Notes: generated by a model not told the origin, from the letters alone. DNA of 64,000 bases from Bradyrhizobium jicamae (GCF_018130695.1 NZ_JAFCJX010000002.1:1-64000), one strand, 5' to 3'. Shown: positions 35,368 through 45,003, counted from the stretch's first letter. Made by a program: numbers and translations.

Positions 35368-37584
35368 ATGACCTACAAGAATTTCAAGGTTGAAACGGAT
35401 GCCGACGGCATCGCACTGGTGACGTGGGATCTTCCCGGCAAGTCGATGAATGTGATCGATGAGAACACGTCCGCCGAGCTCGACGCCATCATCGAGCAAC
35501 TGACCGCGGACGCCGCGGTTAAGGGCGTCGTCATCACATCCGGCAAGGACGCGTTTTGCGCCGGCGCGGACTTGACGATGCTGCAGAAGATGAACCACAC
35601 CTACGCGGAGACGCTAAAGTCGAAAGGCGAAGAAGTCGCAAACCAGTTCATGTTCGACGAGGCGCGCAAGCTGTCGCGAACGTTCCGCAACGTCGAGGTC
35701 GGCGGCAAGCCGTGGGTGGCCGCGGTCAACGGCACCGCTCTCGGGGGCGGCTTTGAGCTGGTGCTTGCCTGTCACTATCGCATCGCATCCGAGAATCCGA
35801 AAACCCGCGTCGGCCTGCCCGAAGTCAATCTGGGAATTTTCCCTGGTGCGGGTGGCACTCAGCGGTTGCCCCGCCTGATGCCGACCATGGATGCTGTGCA
35901 GATGTTGTTCAAGGGCGAGGCCATCGAAATTGAGAGAGCCAAGGCCCGCAACCTCATCCACGAAATCGTGCCTGCTGCAAACTTGATTCAGAAGGCCAAG
36001 GACTGGATCAAGGCTGGCGGCAAGGCGGTCGCTCCGTGGGATGATAAGGACTTCAAGCTGCCCGGCGGCAAGGTCTACTCGCCTGCGGGTTTGCAGTTCT
36101 TCCAGCCCGCCACGGCGATCCTGCGCCGCGACACCTACGATAATTATCCGGCCGCGCGCGCCATCCTGCAGTGCGTGTACGAAGGATTGCAGTTGCCGAT
36201 GGATACGGCGCTGCGCGTCGAGGCGCGTTACTTCTCGAAAATCCTGCGCTCGAATGAGGCGGCGGCGATGATCCGCTCGCTGTTCATGTCGATGCAGGAC
36301 CTTGGCAAGGGCGCGCGCCGTCCGCCGAACGTGCCGCCGGCAAAAATCAAGAAGATGGCGATGATCGGGGCCGGCTTCATGGGCGCCGGTGTCTGCTACG
36401 TCTCGGCTCAGGCCGGCATCGAGGTCGTGCTGGTCGATCGGGATCAGGAATCCGCCGACAAGGGCAAGGCTCATGCCAAGGCCAACGTCGACGCCGCCGT
36501 CGCCAAGGGCCGCATGAAGAAGGGGGATGGCGATGCGCTCCTGGCACGTATCACCTCGACCGCCGATTTCAATGCGATCAAGGATTGCGACCTCGTGATC
36601 GAAGCCGTGTTCGAGGATCGCAAGGTCAAGGCGGAGATTTATGCGAAGGCGCAGCCGCTGTTGAAGGAAGGCGCCATTTTCGCCACCAACACCTCGACGC
36701 TGCCGATCAATTCGCTGGCCGAGGAGTTCAAGGATCAGTCGAAGTTCATTGGCATACACTTCTTCTCGCCGGTCGAGAAGATGATGCTGTCCGAGATCAT
36801 CGTCGGGCAGAACACCGGCGACGTGGCGCTGGCGACCGCGCTCGACTACGTGCGCCTGATCAAGAAGACGCCGATCGTCGTCAACGACTCTCGCGGCTTT
36901 TACGCAAACCGCTGCGTGATGCTCTTCATGTTTGAAGGCTACGAGATGTTCCTGGAAGGTGTGCCGCCGGCGATGATCGAGAACGTCGCCAAGATGGCCG
37001 GCATGCCGGTCGGGCCTCTCTCACTCACCGATGAGACCGGACTTGATCTCGGAATGAAGATCATGAAGGCAACCGAAGCCGACCTTGGTTCTCAGGCTGT
37101 CAATCAGGCTCATAAGAAGCTGATCGTCGACATGGCGGAAAAGCGGGGCCGTCTCGGCCGCAAGAACGGCAAGGGCTTTTATGACTATCCCGAGAAGGGC
37201 AAGGGCCAGAAGAGATTATGGGCGGAGCTGACGACGCTGCAATCCAAGCATCTCGATCCCGATACGCTCGACATCGAGGAACTGAAGCAGCGCTTCCTGG
37301 TCGTGCAGGCCGTGGAGGCCGCGCGCACGGTTGAGGACAACGTCGTTACTGATCCGCGCGAGGCCGACGTCGGTTCGATCCTCGGATTCGGCTTTCCGCC
37401 GTTCACCGGCGGCACGCTGTCCTTCATCGACTTCATGGGCACCAAGAACTTCGTCGAGCTATGCCTGAAGCTGGAGAAGAAGTACGGCTCGCGGTTCACG
37501 CCGCCAAAGCTCTTGATCGACATGGCCCGTGAGGGGGAGACCTTCTACGGCCGTTTCGCGCCCAAGAAGGTGGCTGCGGCATAA
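35368..37584 (+). CDS. FadB/FadJ-type enoyl-CoA hydratase / 3-hydroxyacyl-CoA dehydrogenase
   Basis: The product has 738 residues from the ATG at 35368, where the crotonase domain begins; the longer open frame adds 36 unrelated residues. The N-terminal hydratase has FCAGADLTML, NGTALGGGFELVLACH and [20 protein letters not shown] with the catalytic Glu. The Rossmann domain starts MAMIGAGFMGAGVCYVSAQA near residue 330. C-terminal dehydrogenase domains follow (IGIHFFSPVEKMMLSEII). It performs two beta-oxidation steps ahead of the thiolase encoded just upstream. Confidence 0.95.
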   Translation: MTYKNFKVETDADGIALVTWDLPGKSMNVIDENTSAELDAIIEQLTADAAVKGVVITSGKDAFCAGADLTMLQKMNHTYAETLKSKGEEVANQFMFDEARKLSRTFRNVEVGGKPWVAAVNGTALGGGFELVLACHYRIASENPKTRVGLPEVNLGIFPGAGGTQRLPRLMPTMDAVQMLFKGEAIEIERAKARNLIHEIVPAANLIQKAKDWIKAGGKAVAPWDDKDFKLPGGKVYSPAGLQFFQPATAILRRDTYDNYPAARAILQCVYEGLQLPMDTALRVEARYFSKILRSNEAAAMIRSLFMSMQDLGKGARRPPNVPPAKIKKMAMIGAGFMGAGVCYVSAQAGIEVVLVDRDQESADKGKAHAKANVDAAVAKGRMKKGDGDALLARITSTADFNAIKDCDLVIEAVFEDRKVKAEIYAKAQPLLKEGAIFATNTSTLPINSLAEEFKDQSKFIGIHFFSPVEKMMLSEIIVGQNTGDVALATALDYVRLIKKTPIVVNDSRGFYANRCVMLFMFEGYEMFLEGVPPAMIENVAKMAGMPVGPLSLTDETGLDLGMKIMKATEADLGSQAVNQAHKKLIVDMAEKRGRLGRKNGKGFYDYPEKGKGQKRLWAELTTLQSKHLDPDTLDIEELKQRFLVVQAVEAARTVEDNVVTDPREADVGSILGFGFPPFTGGTLSFIDFMGTKNFVELCLKLEKKYGSRFTPPKLLIDMAREGETFYGRFAPKKVAAA

Positions 37585-37607
37585 CTGCGTCGGCGTCCGG
37601 CCCGCAT

Positions 37608-37967
37608 GTGACGGGGCATTTGCGAATTCGGCGTCGCGGTGCCCCGCCTGATGACACGCTGATTTCGATGACCGCGTCCAAAACCGGGGCGAGTTTTTCG
37701 ATTTCGGCTTTCACCTACAATTCGCCTAGTCGACGGGAGCGGTTTTATGACTACTGCTCGCTCATGGCTCGGGTCTTGGTAACGCAGGTTGGCGCGAGGC
37801 TTCATTGGGGCAAGCACTTTCCCTTGCAATACGAGCAAATCTCCGAGCTTTACCCGAAGCTAGAAACGTTCCGTCAGATCGCGCAGAACCGCGAGCCTAA
37901 CGGGGTGTTTCGGAACGGCTATACGGCCGGGGTCTTGAACCTGCCGCCGCGCCGCGCCGCGCAATGA
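37608..37967 (+). pseudogene. C-terminal remnant of a sugar-1,4-lactone oxidase (FAD-linked)
   Basis: The last 90 or so codons of this frame resemble the C-terminus of D-arabinono-1,4-lactone oxidase-type flavoproteins: GARLHWGKHFPLQYEQISEL, then NREPNGVFRNGYTAGVLNLP. The HWGK motif is the family hallmark. The FAD-binding domain and most of the catalytic domain are absent, and the upstream codons look unrelated before about 37690. It is interpreted as a 3' gene fragment left by deletion. Confidence 0.65.
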
Positions 37968-38042
37968 TCGGCTCCAGGTAGAGACGCGCGAACGGCGTCG
38001 CGCAGCCCCGGGGTGGGCGGCGGGCGAACGCTTTTCTGGAGC

Positions 38043-38291
38043 ATGTGGTTGATGACGACGCGGATGAAGGACGGCGACGAACGGCTGGCGAGAACCGTCG
38101 GCCTCCGTTGGCAGACGGCGGCCGAGGTTCAACGAACCTTCGGCGGGGTGACCCATGAGATAGCAGAAGCCTTGGATCGACTATGGAAGGCAGGCCGGTT
38201 GGAACGGGATGCGCGGGAGATAAACATCGGCGTCGGCCGCAAAGGCGGGGGCCGCAAGTTGCGTCTTATCCGGTACCGTGGTCGCGAGTGA
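38043..38291 (+). CDS. Small basic hypothetical protein, possible winged-helix fold
   Basis: An open frame of 82 codons encodes a basic protein with TAAEVQRTFGGVTHEIAEAL followed by DRLWKAGRLERD and a Gly-Arg-rich wing-like end (GVGRKGGGRKLRLIRYR). This looks like a helix-turn-helix with a beta wing, but no family was recognised. An upstream start at 38013 is possible. It sits between the lactone-oxidase remnant and panB, in a region with signs of decay, so it could be fortuitous. Confidence 0.4.
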   Translation: MWLMTTRMKDGDERLARTVGLRWQTAAEVQRTFGGVTHEIAEALDRLWKAGRLERDAREINIGVGRKGGGRKLRLIRYRGRE

Positions 38292-38772
38292 GGTGGTCGT
38301 GCCAACGTTTTGAGATCCGCGCACTGGCGCGGGCGGCCTTCTTGATCGGGGCGTGAACCGATCGTAGGCCCGTCCGCTGCTCCGCGGGGCATTTCCTCCG
38401 ACGAGAGGTGCCATTAAAGCAGAGAATAGGAGGTTCGCTCCTGCTCACGGCCGCTCATACCACTCTTGGAGGATGGGAACGCGGGCGGCTGGGACCTATC
38501 GGCTTTGCACGCGACAAGACTAAGCGAAATCTGCGCGCCGCCGCAATTCACCAATGAATTGCGGTACTCCGCAATTGGTATGTCCGGCCCTCGTCAGGCC
38601 CGGTAGATAGTCGATAGGGCTTTTACTTTGGATAGACGGACATGCTACTCGACGCGAGGTGTCAGCGATCACGGAACTGGCAAAATAGGCAGCTTAGCAT
38701 GAAGCGGAAGCCATGACGGAGGTAGAACTCTAAGCTATCGGTGTTTCGTGCATCTCAGGGATCGCAGAGCAA
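38292..38772. other. Intergenic region upstream of panB
   Basis: About 480 bases with no supported gene. It contains a perfect hairpin at 38541-38564 and a further copy of its CCGCAATT half at 38569, plus an AT-richer stretch that may hold the panBC promoter. Confidence 0.45.
38541..38564. repeat. Perfect inverted repeat upstream of panBC
   Basis: Ten-base arms CCGCAATTCA and TGAATTGCGG flank a 4-base loop, and a third partial copy (CCGCAATTGG) follows at 38569-38578. Without a T-tract it is more likely an operator or a transposon-related palindrome than a terminator. Confidence 0.5.
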
Positions 38773-39645
38773 ATGAGTCATTCCCCGGAAAAGCCCGCGG
38801 AGCGCGTCACGGTTCCGACGATCAGCCGATGGAAGCAGGCCGGCCGACGCCTGGTCATGACGACTGCATACGATGCGGTCACCGCCCGTATCGCCAGTCC
38901 CATCGTCGATATCCTTCTTGTCGGCGACAGCGTCGGCAATGTCTGCCTTGGATACGACAATACGTTACCCGTCAGCGTCGCCATGATGAACCACCATCTC
39001 GAAGCGGTGGCTCGCGCGCGGCCGATGGCTCTGCTCGTGGCCGACATGCCGTTTCTCAGCTTTCATCTCAGTAGCGACGACACGATACGAAACGCAGGCG
39101 GATTTCTTCAACGAGGCGCCGACGCCGTGAAGCTCGAGGGCGGAGCCAAGCGCATCGAAATGGTCCGTGCGCTGGTCGATTGCGATATCCCGGTCATGGG
39201 CCACCTGGGTTTGACCCCGCAAAGCGTCAATGTGATGGGCGGATTCATGGTGCAGGGACAGAAGGCCGATGATGCTCTGCGCCTGCTCGACGAGGCTCAC
39301 CGTCTGCAAGACGCCGGATGCTTTGCGATCGTGTTGGAGGGAATACCGGCGGAGCTCGCCGCCCGAGCGACAGAAACATTGACTATTCCGACGATCGGCA
39401 TCGGGGCGGGCCCGTCCTGCTCCGGACAGGTTCTCGTGCTTCACGATCTGCTCGGATTGACGGAAGGACGTCGTCCCAAGTTCGCCCGAACCTACACCGA
39501 CGGCTTCGGCCTATTGCAGAATGCCCTCTCACAGTGGGCAGCGGATGTCCGCGATGGCACATTTCCCTCGACAGAAGAGTCATACCGTCTCCCTGAAAGC
39601 GCTGCGGAAGCCCTGTCAGGCTGGAAGCCCACCAACCCGAATTGA
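38773..39645 (+). CDS. panB: 3-methyl-2-oxobutanoate hydroxymethyltransferase
   Basis: This 290-residue TIM-barrel enzyme transfers a hydroxymethyl group from methylene-tetrahydrofolate to 2-oxoisovalerate, the first committed step of pantothenate synthesis. It has VTAYDAVTARI-type and VGDSVGNVCLGYDNTLPVS motifs, AVKLEGG, MGHLGLTPQSVNVMGG, and IGIGAGPSCSGQVLVLHD. It is followed 14 bases later by panC. Pantothenate supplies the CoA used heavily by this catabolic region, although the link may be coincidental. Confidence 0.95.
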   Translation: MSHSPEKPAERVTVPTISRWKQAGRRLVMTTAYDAVTARIASPIVDILLVGDSVGNVCLGYDNTLPVSVAMMNHHLEAVARARPMALLVADMPFLSFHLSSDDTIRNAGGFLQRGADAVKLEGGAKRIEMVRALVDCDIPVMGHLGLTPQSVNVMGGFMVQGQKADDALRLLDEAHRLQDAGCFAIVLEGIPAELAARATETLTIPTIGIGAGPSCSGQVLVLHDLLGLTEGRRPKFARTYTDGFGLLQNALSQWAADVRDGTFPSTEESYRLPESAAEALSGWKPTNPN

Positions 39646-39659
39646 GCACTTAATCAGAG

Positions 39660-40511
39660 ATGAAAACAATCACGTCGGTGGCCGCGCTTCGCCAAGTTGT
39701 CAGCCTGGCTCGAACGGCCGGGAAACGGGTCGGCCTAGTGCCGACGATGGGGTATCTTCACGATGGCCATATGGCCTTGGTGGAGGCAAGCAGAAAGCAG
39801 TGCGATGTCACTGTCGTCAGCATATTCGTGAACCCGACCCAGTTCGGCGCGAATGAGGATCTCAACACCTATCCGCGCGACTTTCCGAGCGACGAAAGGC
39901 TCTGCCGGGATGCGGGCGTGGCCATCGTCTTCGCTCCCGATAATAAAGAAGTCTATCCGGAAGGCTTCGACACCTGCGTCGAGTCGGGCGAGCTCGCAAA
40001 GCCCTTGTGCGGCGGTTTCCGTCCCGGACATTTTCGCGGAGTCGCTACCGTTGTCTGCAAGCTCTTCAACATGGTGCAGCCGGACGCGGCATTCTTCGGC
40101 CAAAAAGATTTTCAGCAGTGTGCGGTGGTGCGGCGCATGACGAGGGACCTCAATCTTCCGGTCGAAGTCGTGACTTTGCCGACAGTCAGGGAACCTGACG
40201 GACTCGCCATGAGCAGTCGCAACCGATATCTGAGCGAGCAAGATCGTCGACGAGCCGTTACCATCAGTCGGGCCTTGTTCGCCGCTCAAGATGAATTTCG
40301 CTCGGGAACACGCGATGTTCAGAAGTTGATTGCGGTCGCCGAGCTGCATTTGCAGACCGTTGACCGGCTGCAATATCTGGAGCTTGTCGACAGCGAGACC
40401 CTCAAACCCGCCGAGAGCCCGCTGCGCCGCTCGTCCGCACTTTGTGTCGCGGCGTATATTGGCTCAACTCGGCTTATTGACAACGTGACGATGGAGTTGA
40501 TCGTTTCCTAG
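39660..40511 (+). CDS. panC: Pantothenate synthetase
   Basis: This 283-residue enzyme condenses pantoate and beta-alanine using ATP. It has the HIGH-like VGLVPTMGYLHDGHMALV, the IFVNPTQFGANEDLNTYPRD stretch, FFGQKDFQQCAVV and MSSRNRYL, which are typical PanC motifs. It forms an operon with panB. The enzyme normally works as a dimer in the cytoplasm. Confidence 0.96.
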   Translation: MKTITSVAALRQVVSLARTAGKRVGLVPTMGYLHDGHMALVEASRKQCDVTVVSIFVNPTQFGANEDLNTYPRDFPSDERLCRDAGVAIVFAPDNKEVYPEGFDTCVESGELAKPLCGGFRPGHFRGVATVVCKLFNMVQPDAAFFGQKDFQQCAVVRRMTRDLNLPVEVVTLPTVREPDGLAMSSRNRYLSEQDRRRAVTISRALFAAQDEFRSGTRDVQKLIAVAELHLQTVDRLQYLELVDSETLKPAESPLRRSSALCVAAYIGSTRLIDNVTMELIVS

Positions 40512-41048
40512 CCGGGATCTGAAGCGAACAAGCGATCAGGTGCGGCCTGGCTAAGGATTCCGCTGAACGAGCGTACGACAGTTGGCAATCTTCCAAGGTG
40601 GCTCCGCAAGTGGCCTCAAGATCGATGCCTTCCCGTTTTAAGCACTGAGCTTTTGTTTCGAGCATGCTTGAACGAAGTTCGGGTTTGGTCGAGGACGGCG
40701 CCACCGATGCCAGCTGCTCATCGAGAGAAGCTGTTCGCTTTGCTGCTTTTGGCCGCGTGACACGTTGTCTTCCCAAACATGATCGAAGTAAAGGGAATCG
40801 AAAAAGCGGTCCGAATCATTGGCGGCGAAGGGGCTCGGTCGTTGATTGTGCGGGGGAGCGCTACGCAAAGCAGGTCCATGACCCGCGGATGACGACGGCC
40901 TTGTTCCTGGTATCAGGTCCTTAAGGACCCTGGTCCGGGCCGCCTTATTCATGAATGAGTAGGAGGATATGCAGATTTTGGATTGCGGGGACTTCCGCCA
41001 GGTCCTTAGTCCTCTGGCAAGTCGTTGATCTCTCTTAGGTGGCTTACA
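40512..41048. other. Intergenic region between panC and a GST-like gene
   Basis: These 537 bases show no gene with a recognisable family on either strand. Short open frames exist in several frames but have no ribosome sites or domain patterns. A short palindromic stretch around 40917-40930 (GGTCCTTAAGGACC) is self-complementary over 14 bases and could be a weak terminator or operator. Confidence 0.45.
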
Positions 41049-41852
41049 ATGGCTGACCTCCGCATCTTTTCATATCTGCCTAACCCAAGAGTTTGGAAGG
41101 CGACGATCGCGGGACGATTCGTAGGAGTCGATATCGAGATCAAAGGCGCTCCCGCGAAGGAATTGAAGAACTGGCTTTGGGACTACAATGCCGCCCCAGT
41201 GGCCTCCTACGAGTGGCACGCGTACTCGCCGCTCGCTAGGACTGGCAGGGTAGGGCTGGCAGGAGAGCGCCTTTTCAAGACAGAAGCATTCATGGATGCC
41301 CACCCCTTTGGCAATGTTCCGGCCGCGTTCGCTCCCGGCGGAAAAACCGGCATCTTCGAATCGAATAGCATCATGCGAGCGGTGGCACGCCTGAGCAAGA
41401 CCGATTTCCCTCTCTATGGGCGGGATGCTTACGAGACTTCCAGGATCGACAGCTTTCTGGATGCGAGTCTGATCTTTGCGCGAGACGCTCAGATCTATCT
41501 TCTCGCGCTGTCAGACGGGACCCTAGACGCCGCGGTCCACGCGAGAACTCAAGAAGCTTTCTCGATCTTCGCCTCGGGACTTGAGCAAGCGCTCTCGCCC
41601 GCCCGCACGGTGCTAGTCGGCGACAACATTTCACTTGCCGATATCTGCTTCGCCACTGAGTTCGCTCTTTTCATGAACGAACATTCTCGGCGGCGTCAGC
41701 TGGAGGATCTGGGCCTAAGCAGAATACTTCATCGTGGTGTCCGCAACGAGTATCCACGCATGATGAGACATTTCAGTCGCTTGTTGAAGCACGAGCATTT
41801 CGTTGCAGATCTTGGGCCATACGTAGATAAACTGGCCGCGGCGGCAGCCTGA
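41049..41852 (+). CDS. Glutathione S-transferase family protein
   Basis: The 267-residue protein has an N-terminal thioredoxin-like region (DLRIFSYLPNPRVWKATIAG) and a later NVPAAFAPGGKTGIFESNSI segment with the cis-Pro and ES motif equivalent of GSTs. It also has a helical C-terminal domain with LVGDNISLADI, the N-capping-box motif of GST C-terminal domains. It resembles eukaryotic elongation-factor-1-gamma-like GSTs in layout. It stands alone; no partner SDR is adjacent. Confidence 0.82.
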   Translation: MADLRIFSYLPNPRVWKATIAGRFVGVDIEIKGAPAKELKNWLWDYNAAPVASYEWHAYSPLARTGRVGLAGERLFKTEAFMDAHPFGNVPAAFAPGGKTGIFESNSIMRAVARLSKTDFPLYGRDAYETSRIDSFLDASLIFARDAQIYLLALSDGTLDAAVHARTQEAFSIFASGLEQALSPARTVLVGDNISLADICFATEFALFMNEHSRRRQLEDLGLSRILHRGVRNEYPRMMRHFSRLLKHEHFVADLGPYVDKLAAAAA

Positions 41853-41943
41853 CGCAACGGTATGCGATATTGTCCACAACTCGACTCGCCGCGTTCCCTG
41901 AGGGGCTTATGAAATCGTACTTACGGGTGCCACCGGAGGCCTC

Positions 41944-43074
41944 ATGAAGATCGCCGTTGCCAAGGAAATCGATCCGTCAGAACCGCGGGTCGCGGCTTCG
42001 CCTGATACGGTGAAGAAGTTCAAAGCGCTGGGCGCCGAGATCGCCGTCGAGCCGGGCGCGGGCCTCAAATCGGGCCTGCCGGATTCCGAATTCACCGCCG
42101 TTGGGGCCACCGTCAGCGCGGATGCGCTTGTTGATGCCGACATCATCATCAAGGTAAAGCGCCCCGAGGCCTCCGAGCTTTCGCAATACAAGCGCGGCGC
42201 ACTCGTCATCGCCATCATGGACCCGTATGGCAACGAGGCCGCGCTGAAGACGATGGCCGATGCCGGCGTGTCTGCTTTCGCAATGGAATTGATGCCGCGC
42301 ATCACGCGCGCGCAGGTGATGGATGTATTGTCCTCACAGGCGAACCTTGCCGGCTACCGCGCCGTGATCGAGGGCGCCGAGGCGTTCGGCCGCGCCTTCC
42401 CGATGATGATGACCGCGGCCGGCACCGTGCCCGCCGCAAAAGTGTTCGTGATGGGCGTCGGCGTCGCCGGCCTGCAGGCCATCGCGACCGCGCGCCGCCT
42501 CGGCGCCGTCGTCACCGCGACCGACGTGCGTCCCGCCACGAAGGAGCAGGTCGAATCGCTCGGCGCAAAGTTCCTTGCCGTCGAGGACGAGGAGTTCAAG
42601 AACGCGCAGACCGCCGGCGGCTACGCCAAGGAGATGTCCAAGGAATATCAGGCCAAGCAGGCCGCGCTCACCGCCGAGCACATCAAGAAGCAGGACATCG
42701 TGATCACCACCGCGCTGATTCCGGGCCGGCCCGCGCCGAAGCTCGTCTCCGGCGAGATGGTCAAGTCGATGAAGCCGGGTTCGGTGCTGGTCGACCTCGC
42801 CGTCGAGCGCGGCGGCAATGTCGAGGGGGCGAAGCCGGGCGAGGTCGTCGACGTCGATGGCATCAAGATCGTCGGCTACACGAACGTTGCCGGTCGCGTT
42901 GCGGCCTCGGCCTCGAGCCTCTACGCCCGCAACTTGTTCTCCTTCATCGAGACCATGGTCGACAAAAAAGAGAAGAAGCTCGCCGTCAACTGGGACGACG
43001 AGCTCGTCAAGGCCACCGCGCTGACCAAGGACGGCGCGGTGATCCACCCGAACTTCCAGCCCAAGTCGGTTTAA
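41944..43074 (+). CDS. pntAA: NAD(P) transhydrogenase subunit alpha part 1 (PntAA, NAD-binding domain I)
   Basis: This 376-residue soluble NAD(H)-binding domain has the family start MKIAVAKEIDPSEPRVAASP. It has the Rossmann motif VFVMGVGVAGLQAIATARRLG and the mobile-loop region with KEMSKEY. It is the first gene of a three-gene operon; in the Rhodospirillum/Bradyrhizobium lineage the alpha subunit is split in two, as here. It reversibly transfers hydride between NADH and NADP+, driven by proton translocation. Confidence 0.96.
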   Translation: MKIAVAKEIDPSEPRVAASPDTVKKFKALGAEIAVEPGAGLKSGLPDSEFTAVGATVSADALVDADIIIKVKRPEASELSQYKRGALVIAIMDPYGNEAALKTMADAGVSAFAMELMPRITRAQVMDVLSSQANLAGYRAVIEGAEAFGRAFPMMMTAAGTVPAAKVFVMGVGVAGLQAIATARRLGAVVTATDVRPATKEQVESLGAKFLAVEDEEFKNAQTAGGYAKEMSKEYQAKQAALTAEHIKKQDIVITTALIPGRPAPKLVSGEMVKSMKPGSVLVDLAVERGGNVEGAKPGEVVDVDGIKIVGYTNVAGRVAASASSLYARNLFSFIETMVDKKEKKLAVNWDDELVKATALTKDGAVIHPNFQPKSV

Positions 43075-43095
43075 TTGGGCGTAAGGAGAGCCGTC

Positions 43096-43413
43096 ATGGA
43101 GCATGCTGCACAAATCGTCGACCCCTTCATCTTCCGGCTGTCGATCTTCGTCCTCGCCGTCTTTGTGGGCTATTTCGTGGTGTGGTCGGTGACGCCTGCA
43201 CTGCACACGCCGCTGATGAGCGTGACCAACGCGATCTCCTCGGTGATCGTGGTCGGCGCGCTGCTTGCGGTCGGCGTTGCGAACGTCTCGAGCGGTTCGG
43301 GCTGGGCGCGCGGCTTCGGCTTCGTCGCGCTCATCTTCGCCTGCGTGAACATCTTTGGCGGCTTCCTTGTCACCCAGCGCATGCTGGCGATGTACAAGAA
43401 GAAGTCGAAGTAA
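43096..43413 (+). CDS. pntAB: NAD(P) transhydrogenase subunit alpha part 2 (PntAB, membrane)
   Basis: This 105-residue membrane protein has three or four hydrophobic segments and the conserved [23 protein letters not shown] pattern. The ATG at 43096 follows a aaggagag ribosome site. It supplies part of the proton channel of the transhydrogenase, sitting between pntAA and pntB. Confidence 0.96.
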   Translation: MEHAAQIVDPFIFRLSIFVLAVFVGYFVVWSVTPALHTPLMSVTNAISSVIVVGALLAVGVANVSSGSGWARGFGFVALIFACVNIFGGFLVTQRMLAMYKKKSK

Positions 43414-43452
43414 GCGGCCACCTCGGGCTGATGGGATCAATGGGGACCTGAG

Positions 43453-44850
43453 ATGAGCGCTAATCTCTCTGCATTCTTGTATCTCGTGGCGGGGGTGCTG
43501 TTCATCCTGTCGCTGCGCGGACTTTCGAGCCCGGCGTCGTCGCGCCAGGGCAATCTGTTCGGCATGATCGGCATGGCGATCGCGGTCGCCACGACGCTGG
43601 CGAGCCATCCGCCGGCTGACGGCGTGGCCTGGCTGCTGGTCATCCTCGCGATCGCGATCGGCGGCGGCATCGGTGCGGTGATCGCGCGTCGCGTGCCGAT
43701 GACGTCGATGCCGGAACTGGTCGCAGCCTTCCACTCGCTGGTCGGCATGGCCGCGGTGCTCGTCGCCGCCGGTGCGTTCTACGCGCCCGAGGCCTTCGAC
43801 ATCGGCACGCCCGGCAACATCCACCCCCAGAGCCTGGTCGAAATGTCGCTCGGCGTCGCGATCGGCGCGCTGACCTTCACCGGCTCGGTGATCGCGTTCC
43901 TGAAATTGTCGGCCCGCATGAGCGGTGCGCCGATCATCCTGCCGTTCCGCCACATCATCAACATCGCGCTTGCGATCGCGCTCGTCGTCTTCATCGTCGG
44001 GCTGGTGATGTCGGGCAGCGCGCTCGACTTCTGGCTGATCGTCATCATCGCGCTGACGCTCGGCGTGCTCATGATCATTCCGATCGGCGGCGCCGACATG
44101 CCGGTCGTGATCTCGATGCTGAACTCTTACTCCGGCTGGGCCGCCGCAGGTATCGGCTTCACGCTCGGCAACTCGGCGCTGATCATCACCGGCGCGCTGG
44201 TCGGCTCTTCCGGCGCGATCCTGTCCTACATCATGTGCCATGCGATGAACCGGTCCTTCATCTCGGTCATCCTCGGCGGCTTCGGCGGCGAGACGGCTGC
44301 TGCCGGCGGCGGCTCCGGCGAGCAGAAGCCCGCCAAGCTCGGCTCGGCCGATGACGCGGCCTTCATCATGAAGAACGCCCAGAAGGTCATCATCGTGCCC
44401 GGCTACGGCATGGCGGTGGCGCAGGCCCAGCACGCGCTGCGCGAGATGGGCGACATCCTGAAAAAGGAAGGCGTCGAGGTGAAATACGCCATTCACCCGG
44501 TCGCGGGCCGCATGCCCGGCCACATGAACGTGCTGCTGGCCGAAGCCAACGTGCCCTATGACGAGGTGTTCGAACTCGAGGACATCAACTCCGAATTCGC
44601 GCAGGCCGACATTGCCTTCGTGATCGGCGCCAACGACGTCACCAACCCGGCGGCCGAAGAGGACAAGACCTCGCCGATCTACGGCATGCCCGTGCTGCAG
44701 GTCTGGAAGGCCGGCACCGTGATGTTCATCAAGCGCTCGCTGGCTTCCGGCTATGCCGGCATCGACAATCCGCTGTTCTATCGCGACAACACCATGATGC
44801 TGCTCGGCGACGCCAAGAAGGTCACCGAGAACATCGTCAAGGCGATGTAA
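43453..44850 (+). CDS. pntB: NAD(P) transhydrogenase subunit beta (PntB)
   Basis: The 465-residue subunit has a long N-terminal membrane domain with about eight helices (MPELVAAFHSLVGMAAVLVA) and a C-terminal NADP-binding domain beginning near residue 300. That domain carries the VPGYGMAVAQAQHALREM fingerprint and YAIHPVAGRMPGHMNVLLAE. It completes the proton-translocating transhydrogenase, which would supply NADPH for oxygenases and biosynthesis. Confidence 0.96.
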   Translation: MSANLSAFLYLVAGVLFILSLRGLSSPASSRQGNLFGMIGMAIAVATTLASHPPADGVAWLLVILAIAIGGGIGAVIARRVPMTSMPELVAAFHSLVGMAAVLVAAGAFYAPEAFDIGTPGNIHPQSLVEMSLGVAIGALTFTGSVIAFLKLSARMSGAPIILPFRHIINIALAIALVVFIVGLVMSGSALDFWLIVIIALTLGVLMIIPIGGADMPVVISMLNSYSGWAAAGIGFTLGNSALIITGALVGSSGAILSYIMCHAMNRSFISVILGGFGGETAAAGGGSGEQKPAKLGSADDAAFIMKNAQKVIIVPGYGMAVAQAQHALREMGDILKKEGVEVKYAIHPVAGRMPGHMNVLLAEANVPYDEVFELEDINSEFAQADIAFVIGANDVTNPAAEEDKTSPIYGMPVLQVWKAGTVMFIKRSLASGYAGIDNPLFYRDNTMMLLGDAKKVTENIVKAM

Positions 44851-45003
44851 AGGAACGCATCCAGGCACGGCAATTCGTTCACTGTCTGTTCGGAGACATT
44901 AAGCCTCAATCCGCCCTTGACGTTCTGCATGATAAGCATCATCCTGACGTAAAAGATGACGAGTGTCATTTCGCTCGCTCGGACATGTCTCGATGGGGTG
45001 GAA

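Noticed and set aside
35614..36759. Minus-strand frame opposite the FadB-type gene
   Set aside because: Antisense shadow with biased composition; the plus strand gives an intact bifunctional enzyme.
40474..40952. Short overlapping frames between panC and the GST-like gene
   Set aside because: None shows a start context or domain pattern, and frames contradict each other; no gene is supported.
42334..44868. Very long minus-strand open frame (844 codons) opposite pntAA-pntAB-pntB
   Set aside because: The plus-strand genes are unmistakable transhydrogenase subunits. The antisense frame has a His/Arg/Asp-rich low-complexity composition that arises from GC-rich codon bias.
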